From assembly GCF_000014005.1 (NCBI RefSeq), contig NC_008009.1:1860001-1924000 (forward strand): DNA of 64,000 bases, read 5' to 3'. The notes beneath the pieces were generated by a model that was not told the DNA's origin, ran no database searches, and was given only the letters and a program-made list of their open reading frames with translations. The stretch comes from Candidatus Koribacter versatilis Ellin345 (GTDB taxonomy: Bacteria; Acidobacteriota; Terriglobia; Terriglobales; Acidobacteriaceae). Position numbers and translations under genes: made by a program. Position 1 is the stretch's first letter. Every line of letters begins with the position of its first letter. Positions 53,513 to 62,839 of this stretch are shown piece after piece.

Positions 53513-55729
53513 TCAGGGTGTGGTTGCTCCCGACTGGCGCGATGCTTCCAGGATGTGCTGCCGGATTGCTTGCGCGAGTTGGACGTCGGAGTTCTTTTGG
53601 ACGCGCATCAACTGATCTGCTTCTTTCAAGGCCATCAGGGCCATGGAGTACTCGCGGCGTTTCAGCAGCACGAAACCGAGAGTGTCGGTGACTGCCGGAT
53701 CCACGGGATTTGCCTCGCGCGCACGCTGGGCGAGTTCCAGGGCGCGGTCGAGATTGCTGCCTTGCTCGGCATAAAGCCACGCGAGGTTGTTGGCGGCGAC
53801 ACCGGTATTCTCGCCTTTGCTCAGGGCGGCTTCGTAGTTGCGAATAGCTGCATTCAGGTCGCTGCGATCCTGGGCACCGAGTCCGCGAATGAGCAGTGAA
53901 TTCGATGCGCTGATGGCCGCGGCGGCGCTCGCTGCATCCGTCGAACTACCATCCTGCGCCTGGAGCTTGGCGAGTTCCACGGCGGAGCTGCTGCGTTGGG
54001 GCTCCATAGCTAAAGCGGCGCGGAAACAGCGGGCAGCGTCATCGTTCCAATGATGTTCTGAGTAGAGCCGACCGGCGAGTTCCATGAGTGATGCGGATTT
54101 CGGAGGGGCGGCTGCGCTCATCTCCATGCGCTGCAGCATTGGCTTGGTGATGGTTCCGGAGCGATAGACGCGAACGAGCCCTTCCTGAGCGGCGGTTGAG
54201 TTCGGATCGAGCAGAACAGCTTGCTCATATTCAATCAGCGCATAGGCGAGGTGGTGCTGGGCGAGAGCGGCGTCGCCTTTAAGAAGGTGCGCTACAGGAC
54301 TTGTCTTGTCGATTTGCTGATAACGCACGGCAATGCTGTTCGCGGCACCGAAATCTTTCTCGGCGATCAACACTCGGCCGAACAATTCCAGAGCACCGAG
54401 GTTTGCCGGTTCCTGACGAACGACGGGAACAACCATCTGCTCGGCATCGGCGATATTGCCTTCCGAGAGCGAAAGCTGTGCGAGAGAGAGCCGGGCCGGC
54501 ACTGAGGTCGTGTCATTGTCGAGGATGGTTTGCCACTCGGCGCGGGCTTCTGCGTTCTTTCCCATACGGGAGAGTGCGAGACCGAGAACGTAGTGGGCGG
54601 AGTTGTTGTCGGCGTGCTCGTCAACCACCGATCGCGCAAGGGCGGCTGCGGTGGCTGAATCACCCTCAGCCAGAGCGATTTCAGCAGCCAGGACTGCCGT
54701 GGTTTCTTCGCCAAATTCTGCGCGATGGATGCCGAGGGCACTCTTGGCTTCCAGAAGCGACTGGGTGCGCTTGCTGCCACTCTGACCGTTGGCAACGGCG
54801 AGTTTGGCTTCGATCGCGCGGGCGGCGATCGGAGTGGCGGTGTTCCCGTCGCGCTTGTTATCCCGATTCAGGAGAAGCTTTAAGTACTGCTGCGAAGCGG
54901 CACCGTCGCGTCCTGAAATCAACTGGAAATCGGCGAGGGCATAGGGCTTCGCGGGAGTGAGCCCATCCACTCGACGAAGCACGGTTTCGGCTTCCGGGAC
55001 ACGGGCGCTGCGTTCGAGGAATTGGGCAAGCTTAAGATTCGTGGGGCCGTCATCCTGAAGCGTCACGGCTTTGCGATAGGCGGCTTCGGCGGCAGGGAGT
55101 CGACCCTGCTCTTCTTCGAAGTGCGCGAGTGCGAGTTGGATGACGGAACTTTTGGGGGCCTTCGCAGCGGCAGTTTCGAGCACGTGGCGTGCTTGATCGA
55201 TGCGGCCACTGGCGGAATAAATCTGCGAGAGCGTTACCGCAGCATCTTCTCGGGCGGGATCACGGTCGAGAACATCCTGAAAGCGTTTCGTCGCGGCGGG
55301 GATGTTGCCCTGGAAGGCGTAGGCACTGGCTTCAGCAGCCATGGCATCAAGATCGTTGGGATTATGCGACAGGACGATTTGGGCGAAGATGAGCGCTTTG
55401 TCAGGAGCCCCAGCGGCGAGGAAGAGTTGTGCGAGATGGAGATGCGCAGAACTGTTTGCGGGATCGAGTTCCGCGGCCTTTAAGAAAGCATTGAGGGATG
55501 GACCCTGCTGCTCAAGCGTCCATTCGCACTCGCCGATTCGGACGAACAATTGCGATTGCGCCTTATGGCTGCGCGTCCGGACTACGAGGTTCTCGTAGAT
55601 ATCGAGGGCTTCCTGCGTCTTGCCCGCTTTTTGAAGTGCAGAGGCGCGCTGGAATTGCTTGTTAGCGGTGCAGCCGAGAGAAAGGCTGAGGGCGAGCAGA
55701 GCTACGATCAGGGCCGAACGAGTGGGCAC
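53513..55729 (-). CDS. Large TPR-repeat lipoprotein
   Basis: A protein of 738 residues. The N-terminus is a lipoprotein signal (LLALSLSLGC, lipid Cys at about 19). The rest is made of many tetratricopeptide repeats, recognisable from repeated Ala-x-Tyr/Leu...Pro spacing (QKAGKTQEALDIYENLV, FLKAAELDPANSSAHLHLAQ, YEQAVLLDPNSTAAQEGLVR, ELAQRAREANPVDPAVTDTL). TPR lipoproteins of this size often serve as scaffolds for exopolysaccharide or pilus export (PEP-CTERM/PrsT-like). No such system is adjacent; rlmN lies 72 bp upstream. Confidence 0.8.
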   Translation of the reverse strand: MPTRSALIVALLALSLSLGCTANKQFQRASALQKAGKTQEALDIYENLVVRTRSHKAQSQLFVRIGECEWTLEQQGPSLNAFLKAAELDPANSSAHLHLAQLFLAAGAPDKALIFAQIVLSHNPNDLDAMAAEASAYAFQGNIPAATKRFQDVLDRDPAREDAAVTLSQIYSASGRIDQARHVLETAAAKAPKSSVIQLALAHFEEEQGRLPAAEAAYRKAVTLQDDGPTNLKLAQFLERSARVPEAETVLRRVDGLTPAKPYALADFQLISGRDGAASQQYLKLLLNRDNKRDGNTATPIAARAIEAKLAVANGQSGSKRTQSLLEAKSALGIHRAEFGEETTAVLAAEIALAEGDSATAAALARSVVDEHADNNSAHYVLGLALSRMGKNAEARAEWQTILDNDTTSVPARLSLAQLSLSEGNIADAEQMVVPVVRQEPANLGALELFGRVLIAEKDFGAANSIAVRYQQIDKTSPVAHLLKGDAALAQHHLAYALIEYEQAVLLDPNSTAAQEGLVRVYRSGTITKPMLQRMEMSAAAPPKSASLMELAGRLYSEHHWNDDAARCFRAALAMEPQRSSSAVELAKLQAQDGSSTDAASAAAAISASNSLLIRGLGAQDRSDLNAAIRNYEAALSKGENTGVAANNLAWLYAEQGSNLDRALELAQRAREANPVDPAVTDTLGFVLLKRREYSMALMALKEADQLMRVQKNSDVQLAQAIRQHILEASRQSGATTP

Positions 55730-55801
55730 AAGTTGATCCAGCCGCTCGGTAGAGCGGTATTAAGGAGATGCTTGGGAGGGGAGGAGCGTTGCAGGTGAGA
55801 C

Positions 55802-56902
55802 TTAGCTGAGAGTGACGAGTTCCGTGCGCTTCAACTGTCCGCAGGCGGCGAAGATGTCTCGTCCACGCGGCTTGCGGATGAATGTGGGGATGCCGGCGTC
55901 GATGAGGATCTGTTGAAAGGCTTCCACGTGCTGGGGATCGGGCGTGGAGAAGGGGATCTCGGGGCCGGGGTTCCAGGCGATGAGATTTACCTTGGCGCGG
56001 AGGCCGCGCAGCAGTTGAACCACTTCGCGGGCATTCTGCTCGCTGTCGTTGACGCCACCCAGGAGAACGTACTCGAAGGTCATGCGCTCGCGGTTGCGGA
56101 GAGGGAACTCGCGCGCCGCGGACATCAGCTTTTCGAGCGTCCACTTCTTGGTGATCGGCATGAGTTCGCGGCGGGATTCGTCGTTGGAGGCGTTGAGCGA
56201 GATTGCTAGTTTGGGACGGATCGCGAGCTGACCGAAATCGACGATGCGCGGGACGATACCGGAGGTCGAGACGGTCATGCGGGATTCGGGAATCCCAACG
56301 GCTTCAGCAAGAAGCGTGACAGCCTTCACGAAGTTGTCGAAGTTCAGGAAGGGCTCGCCCTGGCCCATGAAGACGAGATTGATGCGGCTTTTCTCGACAT
56401 CCACGTTCTCATCTTTGAGCACGGCGAGGATTTGGCCAACGATTTCTCCGGCGGAAAGATTACGGAGAAGGCCGAGCAAGGCGGTCATGCAGAACTGGCA
56501 ATCAACGGCGCAGCCGACCTGGCTGGAGACGCAGATGGTGGCTCGGTCGTAGGAGGGGCCGTCTTCGGAGCCGTCGCCTTGCTCGCCACCGTCGCCCTCG
56601 GGCATCCAGACGGTCTCGACGGATTGGCCGTCGGAGAACTGCAATAAGTAACGTACGGTGCCGTCGGTGGAGGTGAAACGCTTCTGGACGAAGGGAAAAG
56701 CGATGGCCCAACCTGAGGATTTGAGCTCCTCGCGGAGGGGGATGGGGAGGGTGGTGAACTGGTCGAGTGAAGCGATTCGGTCGCGGTAAAGGCCTTGCCA
56801 AAGCTGCCGGGAGCGGTAGGCGGGCTGGCCAAGACGCTCCATAAGGGCGCTAAGCTCTTGTAAAGAAAGGCCTAAAAGTTCGAATTTGTTAGTTTCCGCC
56901 AC
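55802..56902 (-). CDS. rlmN: 23S rRNA/tRNA (adenine-C2) methyltransferase RlmN
   Basis: Radical-SAM methyltransferase of 366 residues that modifies A2503 of 23S rRNA and A37 of some tRNAs. The 4Fe-4S cluster cysteines are Cys131, Cys135 and Cys138 (GCAVDCQFC). The two dual-function cysteines are expected at Cys124 (ICVSSQ) and in AACGQLKR near the C-terminus. VFMGQGEPFLNFDNF, STSGIVPRI and LAISLNASNDESRRELMPI complete the family pattern. A Gly/Asp-rich insertion (about 102-115) before the cluster is longer than usual. It is divergent from the M16 peptidase. Confidence 0.96.
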   Translation of the reverse strand: MAETNKFELLGLSLQELSALMERLGQPAYRSRQLWQGLYRDRIASLDQFTTLPIPLREELKSSGWAIAFPFVQKRFTSTDGTVRYLLQFSDGQSVETVWMPEGDGGEQGDGSEDGPSYDRATICVSSQVGCAVDCQFCMTALLGLLRNLSAGEIVGQILAVLKDENVDVEKSRINLVFMGQGEPFLNFDNFVKAVTLLAEAVGIPESRMTVSTSGIVPRIVDFGQLAIRPKLAISLNASNDESRRELMPITKKWTLEKLMSAAREFPLRNRERMTFEYVLLGGVNDSEQNAREVVQLLRGLRAKVNLIAWNPGPEIPFSTPDPQHVEAFQQILIDAGIPTFIRKPRGRDIFAACGQLKRTELVTLS

Positions 56903-57068
56903 TCATCTAATCCAGTGTCTGCAGTGTTAGATTTTAAAGGACGGCCCAAAAAGGTGCACCTCTAAGGTGAACCGACGTGGGATTCCTGACGTCTTATGTC
57001 AGGTATAAAGCTGGAAGAGAGTCTGGGGTAGAAGTTTCTTGGCGACACAAATTCAATTGGAGAACCCA

Positions 57069-58346
57069 ATGGCGAGCGCGCTCCGCAACGTTCGGAAAGA
57101 AGTGCTTCCGAACGGCCTTACGGTGTTGACCGAAGAGATGGACCACATCCGCTCGGTCTCGATCGGCATCTGGGTGAAAAATGGGTCGCGGCACGAAGAC
57201 CCGCAAGTTAACGGCATCTCGCATTTTATCGAACACATGGTGTTCAAGGGTACGACCACGCGCAATGCGGAGGCGATTGCCCGGGAAGTGGATTCCATCG
57301 GTGGCAATATGGACGCCTTCACGGGCAAAGAGATGGTCTGCTTCAACGTGAAGATCCTAGATGAGCATGTGCCGGTGGCGATGGACGTGTTGTCGGACAT
57401 GGTGCTGAATCCGGTCTTCGATGGCGCAGAGATTGATCGCGAGAAGGGCGTGATCCAGGAAGAGATCAAGATGGATGAGGACAATCCGGATTATCTCGTC
57501 CACGAGATATTCACGCAGAACTTCTATAAGGACCATCCGCTGGGAAAGCCGATTCTTGGAACGAAAGAGACGGTGAAGGGCTTCGACCGCGACATCGTGT
57601 TGGGGAATTACGGGCGCAAGTTCGCGCCGGGGAACTTGATTGTTGCGGCAGCGGGAAATATCAACCACAAGTCGTTCGTGGACGAAGTGCGGCGGCGGTT
57701 TGAGCACTTAAAGCCGAGCCTCAATGGATTCCACCAGGAGCCACCGAAGACGCACGCGCGCATCATTATGCGAAATAAGAAATCGCTGGAACAGGTGCAG
57801 ATCTGCCTGGGAGTGCCGGCGTATTCGATTTCGGACAAGAGGCGTTATGTCTGCTACATCTTGAATACGCTGCTCGGCGGCGGGATGAGCTCGCGGTTGT
57901 TCCAGGACATTCGTGAGAAGCAAGGGTTGGTGTACTCGATCTTCAGTGAACTGAATCCGTTCCAGGATTCGGGATCGCTGGCGGTATATGCGGGAACATC
58001 GCGCGAGTCAGCGCCGAAAGTCGTGACGCAGGTGGTGAAGGAGTTCGGCAACTTCAAGCGCGAGATGGTGAGCGTTGAGGAGTTGCAGCGCGCCAAAGCC
58101 CAGCTGAAGGGCAGCCTGATGTTGGGGCTGGAGTCCTCCACGGCGCGGATGTCGAACCTGGCACGGCAGGAGATGTATTACGACCACTTCCACACCATGG
58201 ACGAGATCATCGCGAAGATCGAAGTGGTGACGCGGGAAGAGGTCTGCGAGATGGCCAACGAGATCTTCCGGGCGGAGGATATCGCGGTAACGGTCCTTGG
58301 AAATATGAACGGGGTGAAGATCTCGCGCGACCAACTGGCGTGTTAG
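57069..58346 (+). CDS. M16-family zinc peptidase (processing-peptidase-like)
   Basis: A 425-residue inverzincin. The zinc motif HxxEH is ISHFIEHMVFKGT (His52, Glu55, His56), with the third ligand expected in IDREKGVIQEEIKM. The C-terminal half (LLGGGMSSRLFQDIREKQGL) contains the R/Y pair region that completes the active site. It resembles bacterial PqqL/mitochondrial-processing-peptidase beta relatives. The ATG at 57069 is favoured by TTGGAG 7 nt upstream over a TTG at 57039. No signal peptide is seen, so it is probably cytoplasmic. Confidence 0.92.
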   Translation: MASALRNVRKEVLPNGLTVLTEEMDHIRSVSIGIWVKNGSRHEDPQVNGISHFIEHMVFKGTTTRNAEAIAREVDSIGGNMDAFTGKEMVCFNVKILDEHVPVAMDVLSDMVLNPVFDGAEIDREKGVIQEEIKMDEDNPDYLVHEIFTQNFYKDHPLGKPILGTKETVKGFDRDIVLGNYGRKFAPGNLIVAAAGNINHKSFVDEVRRRFEHLKPSLNGFHQEPPKTHARIIMRNKKSLEQVQICLGVPAYSISDKRRYVCYILNTLLGGGMSSRLFQDIREKQGLVYSIFSELNPFQDSGSLAVYAGTSRESAPKVVTQVVKEFGNFKREMVSVEELQRAKAQLKGSLMLGLESSTARMSNLARQEMYYDHFHTMDEIIAKIEVVTREEVCEMANEIFRAEDIAVTVLGNMNGVKISRDQLAC

Positions 58347-58745
58347 GAGTTGGAATTTACTAAGGTAAACCCCGAAGATTGCTAGTGTTATCTTTCCCTA
58401 AGTCGCCTCTCGGCTGACATTTTTTGCAATTTTCGGTTGACAGATTTTGTCAATACAGACAATCTTGTTCCACCGCAAACGTCGCTCAACTTCCCTAAAG
58501 TTCGTTCAAGGCTTGGTAAGGCCATGAGACGAATGGAGTTGGGTTTCAATTACCTTCGTAATGTGAAAGTCCGCGGCTTGGAATCCGAGTTGCACCATAG
58601 ACAGCAACATCGGGACGACGGCTGTACGGACCAGATGGTGAGGGGGCCAGAGTAGCTCCCGAAAGTTTCAGGGACATCCGGTTTGAACCGGATATGGATT
58701 CAAAAATCACAACCAAACCTCAAATGGGAGAGGGAAAGAAAACAA
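58347..58745 (+). promoter_or_regulatory. Long structured leader/promoter region of the first pilin
   Basis: A 399-bp stretch without a convincing gene. TTGACA (58437-58442) begins a short dyad, TTGACA..TGTCAA. Downstream are potential hairpins: CTTGG/CCGAG (58577-58589), GTTGC/GCAAC (58589-58608), an enclosing GTCCG/CGGAC (58570-58574 with 58627-58631), and ATCCGG/CCGGAT (58676-58693). A strong ribosome site (GGGAGAGGGAAAG) precedes the pilin ATG. The structure suggests an untranslated leader with possible riboregulation. The second pilin lacks a similar leader. No known riboswitch class could be matched. Confidence 0.5.
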
Positions 58746-59234
58746 ATGCGTAAACAGAAGGGTTTCTCGCTGATTGAGTTGTTGATCGTTGTCGCGATCA
58801 TCCTGATCATTGCCGCGATCGCAATTCCGAACTTGCTGCGTTCCCGCATGGCTGCCAACGAAGCATCGGCTGTCGGCTCGGTCCGCACCATCAACACGGC
58901 GGAAGTTACATATTCGTCCGCGTATCCTGACGTGGGCTTCACGCTCACCCTGGCCAACCTGGGTGGCCCGACCGGCACGTGCGCCACTGGCGGCTCCGGC
59001 GCGACCTCGACCCAGGCTTGCTTGATTGACAACGTGCTCGGCGCCGGCACCAAGAGCGGCTACACGTTTGCTCTGAGCGGCACGGCTGCGACTCCGCAGA
59101 CGACTTTCACCCTGAAGGCCACTCCGGTAACGGTTGGCTCCAGCGGTCAGCGTGGTTTCTACACCGATCAGACGGGCGTCATCCGCTACAACCAGAGCGG
59201 TTCGGCGACCTCGACCGACAACCCGTTGCAGTAG
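58746..59234 (+). CDS. pilA: Type IV pilin (PilA-like), copy 1
   Basis: Prepilin of 162 residues. The leader MRKQKG is followed by the cleavage site and the hydrophobic helix FSLIELLIVVAIILIIAAIA, with Glu5 of the mature chain. The C-terminal globular domain is short, Gly/Ser/Thr-rich and has two Cys (GTCATGG and TQACLID) able to form the D-region disulphide. Prepilin peptidase would cleave after KG and N-methylate Phe1. The ATG at 58746 is fixed by its own ribosome site and by the leader-peptide length. It is followed by an almost identical second copy. Confidence 0.94.
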   Translation: MRKQKGFSLIELLIVVAIILIIAAIAIPNLLRSRMAANEASAVGSVRTINTAEVTYSSAYPDVGFTLTLANLGGPTGTCATGGSGATSTQACLIDNVLGAGTKSGYTFALSGTAATPQTTFTLKATPVTVGSSGQRGFYTDQTGVIRYNQSGSATSTDNPLQ

Positions 59235-59254
59235 TACAAAGGGTTTCATCGAAG

Positions 59255-59283
59255 AGGAGCCGCAAACTGCGGCTCCTTTTTTC
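59255..59283 (+). terminator. Terminator after pilin copy 1
   Basis: The stem AGGAGCCGCA / TGCGGCTCCT (10 bp, loop AAC) is followed by TTTTTT. It is a strong intrinsic terminator 21 bp after the stop, duplicated after copy 2. Confidence 0.92.
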
Positions 59284-59453
59284 TTCTCGATAAGCGCGGC
59301 TGAGTTTCCTTGCCCCTTTCCGATCGAACAACGGAGGTACCACGCTTCGATCCGGGCTTGAGCTGCAAAGAAACTTAAGCATTGCTCGTGAAACACTCCC
59401 CTCGGCTTCGCGGGCGGATTGCGAATCGAGAAACTGCAAGAGGGGAGCATTTC

Positions 59454-59942
59454 ATGAAAAGACAAAAAGGTTTTTCACTAATCGAGTTGCTGATCGTCGT
59501 GGCGATCATCCTGATCATTGCCGCGATCGCAATTCCGAACTTGCTGCGTTCCCGCATGGCTGCCAATGAAGCATCGGCGGTGGGCTCGGTTCGCACCATC
59601 AACACGGCGGAAGTTACATATTCGACCGCATATCCTGACGTGGGCTTCACGCTTACCCTCGCCAACCTGGGTGGTCCGACCGGCACGTGCGCCACTGGCG
59701 GGACCGGCGCGACTTCGACCCAGGCTTGCCTGATTGACAACGTGCTCGGCGCCGGCACCAAGAGCGGTTATACGTTTGCTCTGAGCGGCACGGCTGCGAC
59801 TCCGCAGACGACTTTCACTCTGAAGGCCAGCCCAGTAACGGTTGGCTCCAGCGGTCAGCGTGGTTTCTACACCGACCACACGGGCGTGATCCGCTACAAC
59901 CAGAGCGGTTCGGCGACCTCGACCGACAACCCGTTGCAGTAG
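59454..59942 (+). CDS. pilA: Type IV pilin (PilA-like), copy 2
   Basis: A 162-residue prepilin differing from copy 1 at only six residues: RK/KR in the leader, S/T after TYS, S/T in GGSG/GGTG, T/S in KAT/KAS, and Q/H in YTDQ/YTDH. The ATG at 59454 follows GAGGGGAGC. The upstream region differs from that of copy 1, while the coding region and downstream terminator are duplicated. Either recent tandem duplication or ongoing gene conversion keeps them alike. It could be differently expressed pilin or a minor variant. Confidence 0.94.
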   Translation: MKRQKGFSLIELLIVVAIILIIAAIAIPNLLRSRMAANEASAVGSVRTINTAEVTYSTAYPDVGFTLTLANLGGPTGTCATGGTGATSTQACLIDNVLGAGTKSGYTFALSGTAATPQTTFTLKASPVTVGSSGQRGFYTDHTGVIRYNQSGSATSTDNPLQ

Positions 59943-59963
59943 TAAGAAAGGGTTTCATCGAAA

Positions 59964-59994
59964 AGGAGCCGCAAACTGCGGCTCCTTTCCTTTT
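59964..59994 (+). terminator. Terminator after pilin copy 2
   Basis: The stem AGGAGCCGCA / TGCGGCTCCT with loop AAC is followed by TTCCTTTT. It is a copy of the copy-1 terminator with a slightly interrupted T-tract. Confidence 0.88.
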
Positions 59995-60072
59995 CTGCGC
60001 GAGGTTTGACTGTGCTTCTCATTGCGTGTTCGCGAATGACCTTCGTACTCTCCTCTGCACAAAGCACTTTTG

Positions 60073-60078
60073 TATAAT
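60073..60078 (+). promoter_or_regulatory. -10 box upstream of the ABC operon
   Basis: A consensus TATAAT lies 36 bp before the ABC ATPase start, after the pilin terminator. No convincing -35 was found at 16-18 bp, so the promoter is tentative. Confidence 0.4.
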
Positions 60079-60113
60079 CAGCGACGTCAGCGTTTTTTCC
60101 CAACGAAGCTCGC

Positions 60114-61043
60114 ATGTTTGCGATTGAGACCGTAGCTCTCGAAAAGATCTACCAGACTGGTTTCTGGCGAAGGGCGACTCGTCGGGCCCTTTGGCCTCTC
60201 AGCCTTTCGGTTCCAGAACACGAAGTGTTCGGTTTTCTTGGCCCAAACGGCGCGGGAAAGACGACCACCCTCAAGCTGCTCATGAGCTTGATCTACCCGA
60301 CGTCGGGCGAGGCGCGAATTCTCGGCCTGCCTGTTGACGACCCAAACTTAAAACGCCAGATTGGCTACTCACCGGAGCAGCCGTACTTCTACGATCACCT
60401 AACAGCCCACGAACTGCTGAAGTATTACGCTCAACTGACCGGAGTTCCGGCGAAAGAGCAATCGAAGAAAGTGGAGGGTGTGCTCGAGCGAGTGGGGTTG
60501 CGCGATATCAAGAAGCTGCAACTCCGCAAGTTTTCAAAGGGTATGCTTCAGCGAGTGAGCATCGCGCAGGCGATCGTGCACGATCCACGTATTGTGTTCC
60601 TGGACGAACCGATGTCGGGGCTCGATCCGATGGGCCGGCGCGAGGTGCGCGACCTCATTCAGGAACTGAAGGAAGAAGGGAAGACCATCTTCTTTTCGAC
60701 CCACATCCTCTCTGACGCTGAGACACTTTGCGACCGGGTTGCTGTGGTCAATAAGGGTGAGCTAAAGGGTGTCGGATCGATTGCCGAACTGAAGTCTCGT
60801 GGCACCGGCGAAAGCGAGATCCTGTGGGAATCGGCGGGAGAGATTGCTGAACTGAAGAAGCGTGCCAAAAGCTTTCATCGTTCCGCCGAGTTCTGGCGAG
60901 CGGTGGTGCCGGATGCTGAGGTGTACACGGCGATCGATTGTATCCGGCAAGCGAAGGGGCGTTTAATTTCGGTGACGTCGGTCCGTGAGACCTTGGAGGA
61001 CTATTTCTTCGAAAGGCTGAATGCGCCGGGGGCGGAGCAATGA
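60114..61043 (+). CDS. ABC transporter ATP-binding protein, pilin-linked
   Basis: ATPase of 309 residues. It has Walker [16 protein letters not shown]-loop YSPEQPYF, a signature of the form [15 protein letters not shown] (SKGM in place of SGGQ, usual in ABC-2 exporters), Walker [13 protein letters not shown] and switch His in FFSTHILSD. The C-terminal extension after about 220 is typical of the CcmA/NatA-like group. The gene pairs with the permease by an ATGA overlap. Its position after pilA recalls Myxococcus PilH, needed for pilus assembly; this parallel is inferred from order. Confidence 0.9.
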   Translation: MFAIETVALEKIYQTGFWRRATRRALWPLSLSVPEHEVFGFLGPNGAGKTTTLKLLMSLIYPTSGEARILGLPVDDPNLKRQIGYSPEQPYFYDHLTAHELLKYYAQLTGVPAKEQSKKVEGVLERVGLRDIKKLQLRKFSKGMLQRVSIAQAIVHDPRIVFLDEPMSGLDPMGRREVRDLIQELKEEGKTIFFSTHILSDAETLCDRVAVVNKGELKGVGSIAELKSRGTGESEILWESAGEIAELKKRAKSFHRSAEFWRAVVPDAEVYTAIDCIRQAKGRLISVTSVRETLEDYFFERLNAPGAEQ

Positions 61044-61816
61044 TCAACCGTCTCTGCGCGATTGCGTTTAACACCTATCGTGAGGCGGTACGGGACCGCG
61101 TACTCTACAACCTCATCGTGTTCGCGCTGATTTTGACGGGATCGTCATTGGTCTTCGGCCAGATTTCGATTGGCGTTGGCAAGATCGTTTTGGTCAACCT
61201 GAGTCTGACGGCAATCTCGATCTTCGGCGTCGTAATCGCGGTTTTCATTGGCATTGGTCTCGTCTCGAAAGAGATGGAGAAGAAGACCCTCTACACCGTG
61301 TTGACCAGGCCGGTCCGACGCTGGGAGTTCATTGTCGGGAAGTTCACGGGATTGGTGGGCACGCTAACCGTAAATGCAGGGCTGATGGCGGTCGGATTTT
61401 TCATCGCCTTGCTAATTGAGCAGCACAAGTTTGTGCATTCGGATTCCTATTTACTGGTGGCGCTCTATTTTCTGCTGCTGGAGTTTGTGATCGTCACCGC
61501 CGTGGCGATTCTGTTCTCGTCGTTCTCGACTCCGATTTTCTCGGCCATCTTCTCGTTCGCTCTGTTTGTAGCCGGAACCTTTGGTAATGACCTGCGTGGA
61601 TTTGCCGCTTCGACGCATGGTTTTACCAAGTTTGCCGTCACTGCGGCTGCCTACCTGGTTCCGAACCTCGCCACTTTCAATGTCATTTCGCTGGTAGCCC
61701 ATGAACAAGCCATTCCTGCACGGCTCGTTGTCCTCAACACTGGATATGCGGTCTGTTATTCGGCTTTGGTTGTGGCAGGTGCTGTGATGATCTTCGAGCG
61801 AAGGAACATGAAGTAA
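61040..61816 (+). CDS. ABC-2-type permease, pilin-linked
   Basis: Membrane protein of 258 residues with about six hydrophobic segments (LYNLIVFALILTGSSLVFGQ, FGVVIAVFIGIGLVS, LFVAGTFGNDL). It has the conserved KEMEKKTLYTVLTRPVRRWE region of ABC-2 permeases of the NosY/PilI type. The start overlaps the ATPase stop, and its stop overlaps the next gene (TAATG). It makes an exporter with the preceding ATPase. The substrate is unknown. Confidence 0.88.
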   Translation: MINRLCAIAFNTYREAVRDRVLYNLIVFALILTGSSLVFGQISIGVGKIVLVNLSLTAISIFGVVIAVFIGIGLVSKEMEKKTLYTVLTRPVRRWEFIVGKFTGLVGTLTVNAGLMAVGFFIALLIEQHKFVHSDSYLLVALYFLLLEFVIVTAVAILFSSFSTPIFSAIFSFALFVAGTFGNDLRGFAASTHGFTKFAVTAAAYLVPNLATFNVISLVAHEQAIPARLVVLNTGYAVCYSALVVAGAVMIFERRNMK

Positions 61817-62826
61817 TGAATCGCACCGGGATTGTCGCTGCGCTCATCCTGCTCGCTGGAATGGCGGGCACGGTTGCTTCTTCGCGGCAACTCGACAAGA
61901 TGACCGACCAGATCGCGGTGCAGGAGGTGTTGTATCTACCCTCGGCGAACACGGTGAAAGCAATCAGCCTTGGCTACGACGGTTTGATGGCCGACATCTA
62001 TTGGACGCGCGTAGTGCAGTACTTCGGCCGGAAGCACCTGGAAGAGGCGCAGGCCTATAAGCTGCTGCCGGGACTTCTGGATATCACGACGACGCTCGAT
62101 CCACATCTCGTGGTGGCTTATCAGTTCGGGGCGTTCTTCCTTTCGCAGAAGCCGCCACAGGGCGCTGGTTCTCCCGATGCAGCCATCGCGCTGGTGAAGA
62201 AAGGGATTGAAAACAATCCTGAATATTGGCGCCTGTATTACGACCTGGGATTCATCTACTGGCTGGAGAAAAAGGATCCTAAATCGGCGGCTGATGCATT
62301 TGAAGCGGGCTCGAAGGTTCCCGGAGCTCAGCCGTGGATGCGTACTATGGCAGCTTCCATGGCCACTGGGGCGAACGATCTTGCGACTGCCCGCACACTG
62401 TGGACGGAGATTCTGAACGATACGAAAGATCAGGATATCCGCGCGAATGCAATAAAGCGGTTGATGTGTGTGGATTCCGATGAGGTTGTGATCCAGATCC
62501 AGAAATATGTGGATATGTTCAAAGAGCGTTCCGGACACAGTGCGTCCAGCATGCGAGAACTGGTCGATGCCGGTATATTCAATCGAGTTCCGGTCGACCC
62601 TACGGGCAGGCCGTATGAGATCGATTCTTACGGCCGGGTTGTGGTCAAGGATCCCAAAGCCCTTCCATTCATCACCCAAGGGTTGCCGCACGGGCAGGAA
62701 GTGAACTACATCTTCGACATCTACGCAATGCAGGAGCGCGGTAAGCGGCTTGAGGAAGAGAAGCGGAAAAAAGAAGCGGAAGAGAAATCCTCGGGCTCCG
62801 CATCGCGTCCAAATAATCAGCAATAG
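61816..62826 (+). CDS. TPR-like membrane-anchored protein of the ABC/pilus operon
   Basis: A 336-residue protein. The N-terminal hydrophobic segment (IVAALILLAGMAGTVASSRQ) could be a signal peptide or anchor. Helical repeat-like segments follow: AISLGYDGLMADIYWTRVVQ, YYDLGFIYWLEKKDPKSAAD and TARTLWTEILNDTKDQDIRA. A Lys/Glu-rich C-terminus (EEEKRKKEAEEKSSG) ends it. It is translationally coupled to the permease gene. By order it corresponds to the Myxococcus PilG position (pilG-pilH-pilI), but homology is not shown here. It may be a periplasmic scaffold. Confidence 0.72.
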   Translation: MNRTGIVAALILLAGMAGTVASSRQLDKMTDQIAVQEVLYLPSANTVKAISLGYDGLMADIYWTRVVQYFGRKHLEEAQAYKLLPGLLDITTTLDPHLVVAYQFGAFFLSQKPPQGAGSPDAAIALVKKGIENNPEYWRLYYDLGFIYWLEKKDPKSAADAFEAGSKVPGAQPWMRTMAASMATGANDLATARTLWTEILNDTKDQDIRANAIKRLMCVDSDEVVIQIQKYVDMFKERSGHSASSMRELVDAGIFNRVPVDPTGRPYEIDSYGRVVVKDPKALPFITQGLPHGQEVNYIFDIYAMQERGKRLEEEKRKKEAEEKSSGSASRPNNQQ

Positions 62827-62839
62827 CTCAGGAAGCCCA

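Noticed and set aside
58416-58440. A sigma-54 promoter before the first pilin (CGGCTG..TTGCA)
   Set aside because: GG and GC are two bases too far apart for the strict -24/-12 spacing.
58470-58700. A c-di-GMP (GEMM) riboswitch in the pilin leader
   Set aside because: The region has hairpins, but the conserved GEMM segments (such as GACGCAAAGC) could not be found; it was kept only as an unidentified structured leader.
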